A stretch of DNA of 46,639 nucleotides from JAWOJB01 sp046484325 (lineage in GTDB: Bacteria; Actinomycetota; Acidimicrobiia; Spongiisociales; ZC4RG35): contig JAWOJB010000078.1 of NCBI GenBank assembly GCA_046484325.1, positions 1-46,639 on the forward strand, written 5' to 3'. This document shows, piece by piece, positions 42,947 to 46,639 of the stretch. The notes beneath the pieces were generated by a model. That model saw only the letters and a list, made by a program, of their open reading frames with translations. It ran no database searches and was not told where the DNA came from. The stretch's first letter is position 1. Each line of letters starts with the position of its first letter. The position numbers and the translations under genes were made by a program.

Positions 42947-42952
42947 ATGGTA
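42947..42952 (-). promoter_or_regulatory. Putative leaderless -10 (TACCAT) of the DUF3159 gene
   Basis: TACCAT on the minus strand lies 8 bases before the GTG at 42938. Confidence 0.5.
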
Positions 42953-42988
42953 CGGACCGTGCCGGCCTAGCCGAGCGGAGGATCCTTC

Positions 42989-44050
42989 GTGGGAAGTGTC
43001 ATCGCCGGGACCGGGATCGCCCTACCCGATCGGGTCGTCACCAACGACGATCTGGCGCGGATCATGGAGACGAGCGACGAGTGGATCACCTCCCGCACCG
43101 GTGTGCGCGAGCGGCGGTTCGTCGAGCCCGGCGTGGGGGCCTCCGATCTCGCCGCTCAGGCGGTGGTGGCGGCGCTCGCCGACGCCGGGGTCGAGCCAGG
43201 CGAGGTCGACGCCCTCGTCACCGCCACCATGACCCCCGACTTCCAGGCTCCCGGCATCGCCGCCCTCGTCCAGCGCGACGCCGGCCTCGGCCACATCCCC
43301 GCCTTCGACCTCCGCCAGCAGTGCAGCGGCTTCCTCTATGGCATGGATCTGGCCGACGGCCTGATCGCCGCGGGCCGGGCCGAGGTGGTGGTCGTGGTCG
43401 GTGCCGAGGTCCACGCCGGCTACCTGCCCTGGGGCGACACGTGGGACATCGTCCTCGGCCTCAGCGACCGCGCTCCCACCGAGGAGGAGTGGGAGCGGAA
43501 CACCCGATACCGGGCGTGGAGCGTGCTCTTCGGCGACGGCGCCGGGGCGATGGTGATGCGCCGTTCGGACGACCCGGCCACGGGCCTGCTCGCCTCGAGG
43601 CTTCACACCGATGGAACCCAGTTCGAGCTGATCCTCGTGCCCGGGCTCGGCTTCGCCCGGCGCCCCTACGCCGATCGCGACCAGATCGACGGCGACCTCC
43701 ATCTGCCCGTGATGGACGGAGGCGGTCTCTACCGGCAGGCCGTTCGTCTGATGCCCGAGGCGGTGCAGGAGGTCGCCGAAGCGGCCGGCGTCGAGGTCGG
43801 CGAGATCGACGTGATCGTGGCCCACCAGGCCAACGATCGGATCCTGGCCGGCGTTCGCAGGGCGATGGGCGCCGACGAGTCGACGGTTCCCTCCAACATC
43901 GCCCGCTACGGCAACACCACCTCGGGCACCCTCCCGATCCTCTACCACGAACTCCGGATCACCGGCCGGCTGCATCCGGGGTCGCTGGTGTGCTTCACCG
44001 CCTTCGGGGCCGGCGCCCACTGGGGGGCGGCGCTCTACCGGGAGCCGTGA
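42989..44050 (+). CDS. 3-oxoacyl-ACP synthase III (FabH-like)
   Basis: The 353-residue thiolase-fold enzyme has the KAS III triad: C112 in LRQQCSGFLYG, H279 in VAHQANDRIL, and N309 in RYGNTTSGT. It is longer than Escherichia coli FabH (317 residues) because of an insertion of about 20 residues at 142-176, before VLFGDGAGA. It may start fatty-acid chains or join special acyl groups; no other fab genes are near. The GTG at 42989 has GGAGGA 6 bases upstream. Confidence 0.88.
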   Translation: MGSVIAGTGIALPDRVVTNDDLARIMETSDEWITSRTGVRERRFVEPGVGASDLAAQAVVAALADAGVEPGEVDALVTATMTPDFQAPGIAALVQRDAGLGHIPAFDLRQQCSGFLYGMDLADGLIAAGRAEVVVVVGAEVHAGYLPWGDTWDIVLGLSDRAPTEEEWERNTRYRAWSVLFGDGAGAMVMRRSDDPATGLLASRLHTDGTQFELILVPGLGFARRPYADRDQIDGDLHLPVMDGGGLYRQAVRLMPEAVQEVAEAAGVEVGEIDVIVAHQANDRILAGVRRAMGADESTVPSNIARYGNTTSGTLPILYHELRITGRLHPGSLVCFTAFGAGAHWGAALYREP

Positions 44051-44063
44051 CGCGCGCGCTCCC
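44038..44063. terminator. GC-rich hairpin between fabH-like and GNAT genes
   Basis: CCGGGAGC (44038-44045) and GCTCCCGG (44056-44063) form a perfect 8-base stem with a 10-base loop that contains the stop codon of the FabH-like gene. It lies between convergent genes. No T-run follows. Confidence 0.4.
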
Positions 44064-44066
44064 GGC

Positions 44067-45020
44067 TCAGACCGTTCGCTGGAAGGTTATCGAGCGGGTG
44101 CGCGGCTCGAACCCGAGTGCCCGGTACAGCCCGGCCGCCCCGGTGGGGTTGTCCGAGTCCACTCCGATCGAGGAGTGGGTGAACCCGGCATCGGCGAAGG
44201 CTCGGAGCGAGCGCACTACCAGCGCCGATGCCACGCCCCGGCGCCGCCATTCGCGGAGCACCCCGAGGTTGCCGATCCAGCCGTCCCGGCGGCCAAGCAG
44301 CTCCGCGTCGTCTGGGTAGTACTCGTTGAGGCAGTAGCCGATCACGTCGACGTCGATCACGGCGAGGAAGCTCAGGTCGAGCCGGGTCCCATGGCCCTCC
44401 AGCCACCGGGCCCAGGTGGCGGCATCGGTGGGCGTGGAGCCCCAGTGGTCGGCGAAGGCCCGGTTCTTGACGGTGCGGGCGGCCTCGTCGAAGGCGCGGT
44501 CCCAAGCCACGATGCCGACTCCCCCGGGGGCATCGATCTCCGGGATCGCCTCGAGCCCCCGGAGCAGCTCCTCCATCCAGCGCACCTCCACGAAGCCGTG
44601 GCGGCGGTAGAGGTCGAGGGCGTCGGTGACCCAGTCGTATTCGAGGGTCCGCAGATGGCGGGGGAGGTCGCCGGCGTGGGAGCGGAGGATGTCGGTCCCG
44701 CGCTCGATCTGCCACTCGAAGATGGCGGTGCCCACCCCCTCGCCCCGGTAGTGGGGGTGGACGGTGCCGGACACGTAGGCGCGCTCCTCACGCTCGCCCG
44801 AGGGGACGTGCCAGATCCGGCCCCATCCGACAGGTTCGCCGTCCAGCAGGGCGAGCCGGCCGTCGTGGGCGGGGTCGAAGTGCGGCTCGGCGAAGTACTC
44901 CTCCACCTCGACGAGGCTCGTCACGAGGGGAAAGCGGTCGTGGACCTCTCCGGCGCGGATCAGGCCGTGGACGGTCGGGGCATCGCCGACCGAGATGGGA
45001 CGCAGTTCGAGCCGGGCCAT
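44067..45020 (-). CDS. Tandem GNAT N-acetyltransferase
   Basis: The 317-residue protein contains two GNAT-like halves, a plan shared with mycothiol synthase MshD. The acetyl-CoA loops are seen as VHPHYRGEGVGTAIFEW near 86-103 and LGVLREWRRRGVASALV in the second half, each followed by a region reading LYRRHGF or LYRALGF. The substrate is not readable, and clear MshD identity is not claimed. The ATG at 45020 follows a leaderless-type promoter. Confidence 0.85.
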   Translation of the reverse strand: MARLELRPISVGDAPTVHGLIRAGEVHDRFPLVTSLVEVEEYFAEPHFDPAHDGRLALLDGEPVGWGRIWHVPSGEREERAYVSGTVHPHYRGEGVGTAIFEWQIERGTDILRSHAGDLPRHLRTLEYDWVTDALDLYRRHGFVEVRWMEELLRGLEAIPEIDAPGGVGIVAWDRAFDEAARTVKNRAFADHWGSTPTDAATWARWLEGHGTRLDLSFLAVIDVDVIGYCLNEYYPDDAELLGRRDGWIGNLGVLREWRRRGVASALVVRSLRAFADAGFTHSSIGVDSDNPTGAAGLYRALGFEPRTRSITFQRTV

Positions 45021-45026
45021 GGCCGC

Positions 45027-45032
45027 ACGCTA
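45027..45032 (-). promoter_or_regulatory. Putative leaderless -10 (TAGCGT) of the GNAT gene
   Basis: TAGCGT on the minus strand lies 6 bases before the ATG at 45020. Confidence 0.5.
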
Positions 45033-45070
45033 CCGGCGCGGGGCGTGGCCCGACCGGGGGTTTCGCCGGC

Positions 45071-45838
45071 TCACCGGCGGATGACCGCTTCGACCATCGG
45101 GGGGAGGACCTCGCCGGCCTTGCCTTCCACCTTGACGATCGCCTCGCGATCGTGGTCGGTCTGGCCCACATTGACGATCACCATCGGAACGCCCCGGCGG
45201 GCGGCGGCCAGCGGCACCTCGGCGGCGGGATAGACCGACAGGGTCGAGCCCACCACGATCACCGCGTCGCACATCACCGCGAACAGGCCGGCGCGTCGCA
45301 TCTGATCCTCGGGCAGGAGCTCGCCGAAGAGCACCGTCGAGGTCTTGACCAGGCCCCCGCAGTGGGGGCAGTGGGGATCCTCCTCGCCGGCATCGACCCA
45401 GCGGAGCACATCCTCGGTGGGCCAGCGGACGTCACAGCCGAGGCATACCACCTCGCGGACGTTCCCATGCAGCTCGGCGACCGAGCCGTCGGGGAGCCCG
45501 GCCGCCTTGTGGAGGCCGTCGATGTTCTGGGTGACGCAGCCCGCCAGCCGGCCGGCCTCGTAGAGCTTGACGATCGCCCGGTGGGCGGGGTTGGGGACGA
45601 CGTCGGAGCGAGCTCCCCAGAGCTCACCGTGCTGGTGCATCCTCCATCCGTTGACCCGGACCCGGCGCGACGAGAGGTAGCGATCGATGGTGAAGTCTGC
45701 CGGGTCGACCTTGGTCCACAACCCGTCGGGCCCCCGGAAATCGGGAATACCGGATTCGGTCGAGATCCCGGCGCCGGTGAAGACCAAGATCCGCCCGGCT
45801 TCACGGAGCACGGCGACTGCGGCGGCGAAGGACTCCAT
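45071..45838 (-). CDS. Sirtuin NAD-dependent protein deacylase
   Basis: The 255-residue Sir2 protein has the NAD-binding GAGISTESGIPDFRG (22-36), TQNIDGLH (103-110), the catalytic histidine H124 in LHGN, and four zinc cysteines C132, C135, C157 and C160. The pocket residues Y and R that mark desuccinylases are not evident, so deacetylase activity is more likely. It might act on the acetylated lysine of Acs, which is encoded 40 kb away in this window; that is speculation. The ATG at 45838 is chosen by homology and follows a leaderless-type promoter. Confidence 0.92.
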   Translation of the reverse strand: MESFAAAVAVLREAGRILVFTGAGISTESGIPDFRGPDGLWTKVDPADFTIDRYLSSRRVRVNGWRMHQHGELWGARSDVVPNPAHRAIVKLYEAGRLAGCVTQNIDGLHKAAGLPDGSVAELHGNVREVVCLGCDVRWPTEDVLRWVDAGEEDPHCPHCGGLVKTSTVLFGELLPEDQMRRAGLFAVMCDAVIVVGSTLSVYPAAEVPLAAARRGVPMVIVNVGQTDHDREAIVKVEGKAGEVLPPMVEAVIRR

Positions 45839-45845
45839 CGCCGCC

Positions 45846-45851
45846 ACGCTA
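45846..45851 (-). promoter_or_regulatory. Putative leaderless -10 (TAGCGT) of the sirtuin gene
   Basis: TAGCGT on the minus strand lies 7 bases before the ATG at 45838 and just after the stop of the 53-aa gene, so the sirtuin may have its own promoter. Confidence 0.5.
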
Positions 45852-45858
45852 GATCCGG

Positions 45859-46020
45859 TCAGGCGTCTATCCGCTCTTCGTCCGCCTCGGCGAGGGCGGC
45901 CTCGAGCTCGGCGATCATGCGTCGCACGTCGAGGGCGAAGTCCACGATGTTCTCGGGGAGGTAGGGGAGGTGGCTGGACAGCCACTCGTCCACGTAGTCG
46001 GTCTTGGTGTCAGTTGGCAT
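45859..46020 (-). CDS. Small acidic protein, 53 residues, unknown
   Basis: I do not recognise a family. The predicted 53-residue protein is acidic and probably mostly helical, with an N-terminal DYVDEWLSSHLPYLPENIVD and a charged helix rich in A and E to the end. The ATG at 46020 has AGGAG 8 bases before it, one of the best ribosome binding sites here, which supports real translation. It lies 20 bases before the sirtuin gene on the same strand. Confidence 0.65.
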   Translation of the reverse strand: MPTDTKTDYVDEWLSSHLPYLPENIVDFALDVRRMIAELEAALAEADEERIDA

Positions 46021-46092
46021 GTGTCGTTCTCCTGGCCCCATTGTCGTGGGGTATACGGATCAACGCCAATTCCCGTCCTTCGGATTCCCGAC

Positions 46093-46639
46093 TCACTCGT
46101 CCCTCAGGTTGAACACCACGGTCTGGAGGTCGGTGAACTCCTCGATGCGCTGGCGGCCCCACCCGGTGTCCGTGCCGGCCGCGCCGCCGAAGGGCTGGAA
46201 CGTCTCCCAGAAGTCGGTGGAGTCGTTCACGATCACCGTGCCCGAGCGGATCCGGTCGGCGTACCAGAAGGCCCTGGTGACGTCGTTGGTGAACACAGCC
46301 GCCTGCAGCCCCAGGTTGGTGCGGTTGGCGATGGCGATGGCGTCGGCGTCGTCCCGGGCCACGATCACCGGGACCACCGGCCCGAACGACTCCTCCCTCG
46401 AGACGAGCGAGTCCTCGGTCACCCGGTCGAGCACGGTGAACTCGTAGTAGAGGTCGGTGGGGAATCCCGGCGCGCGGCCCCCGCCCATGAGCACCTCGAT
46501 CCCGCGGTCACGGGCGTCGGCGATGTGGCGGTCCATCTTGGCGGCGGACGCCTCGTTGTTGAGCGGACCCATCGTCGTCGTCTCGTCGAACGGATCTCCG
46601 AGCCTCACCACCTCGGCCGCCTTGAGGGTGGCCTCGACG
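46093..46639 (-). CDS. Aldehyde dehydrogenase family protein, C-terminal part
   Basis: The gene runs off the right edge; only its last 181 or so codons are seen. The segments VRLGDPFDETTTMGPLNN, EESFGPVVPVIVARDDADAI, NRTNLGLQAAVFTND and FGGAAGTDTGWGRQR are typical of the catalytic and oligomerisation parts of NAD(P)-dependent aldehyde dehydrogenases. The glutamate of EESFGP is the cofactor ribose contact. The catalytic cysteine lies outside the window. Substrate is unknown. Confidence 0.9.
   Translation of the reverse strand, partial: VEATLKAAEVVRLGDPFDETTTMGPLNNEASAAKMDRHIADARDRGIEVLMGGGRAPGFPTDLYYEFTVLDRVTEDSLVSREESFGPVVPVIVARDDADAIAIANRTNLGLQAAVFTNDVTRAFWYADRIRSGTVIVNDSTDFWETFQPFGGAAGTDTGWGRQRIEEFTDLQTVVFNLRDE

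Overview
The window is very GC-rich (around 70% by eye, not counted), densely packed, and has almost no non-coding space; the longest gap between genes is about 150 bases. A WhiB protein, a DUF3159 membrane protein, an LCP cell-wall ligase, an RskA-type anti-sigma factor with its ECF sigma factor, and many GTG starts point to an actinobacterium. The gene mix would suit the Acidimicrobiia, but that class assignment is only an inference. I see no tRNA, rRNA, CRISPR array, phage module or classical insertion sequence.

Layout. 1-4429: the 3' end of an Lnt-like gene, then a minus-strand run of hydrolases and a CoA-binding protein. 4528-10423: acetyl-CoA synthetase, then a methylmalonate-semialdehyde dehydrogenase and a class-III aminotransferase that look like one catabolic unit, split by a nuclease gene lying between two copies of a 44-base stem-loop repeat. 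10561-13863: purM, purF and an enoyl-CoA hydratase homologue. 13914-19433: an SDR, an AHSA1-PDZ-DinB fusion, an MFS exporter, a phosphofructokinase and PPK2. 19443-24275: a frameshifted thioesterase behind purL-purQ-purS-purC. 24359-31748: a GATase, a thioesterase, an LCP protein, purB, an AlkX/YcaQ-type glycosylase, purD and purA. 31805-38773: CorA, a membrane protein, WhiB, an SDR divergent from a CarH-like B12 photoreceptor regulator, photolyase, an acyltransferase and an anti-sigma factor. 38770-46639: the ECF sigma factor, small membrane and DUF proteins, a cyanophycinase-like/CysRS-tail fusion, FabH, a tandem GNAT, a sirtuin, a 53-aa protein and a partial aldehyde dehydrogenase.

How the genes work together. 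Nine purine genes (purF, D, L, Q, S, M, C, B, A) lie on the minus strand within 21 kb in four tight groups. Many are joined by 4-base ATGA/GTGA overlaps that suggest translational coupling. The aminotransferase and MmsA could degrade omega-amino acids or valine intermediates to acyl-CoA. The CarH-like regulator beside photolyase suggests light-dependent control of DNA repair and redox functions.

The observations most worth checking are: (1) the putative nuclease element at 8041-9103 bounded by stem-loop repeats; (2) the CarH-like regulator with its palindrome between overlapping divergent promoters; (3) a recurring TANNNT motif 6-10 bases before start codons without Shine-Dalgarno sequences, which suggests widespread leaderless transcription; (4) two unusual domain fusions; and (5) a one-base frameshift in a thioesterase gene.
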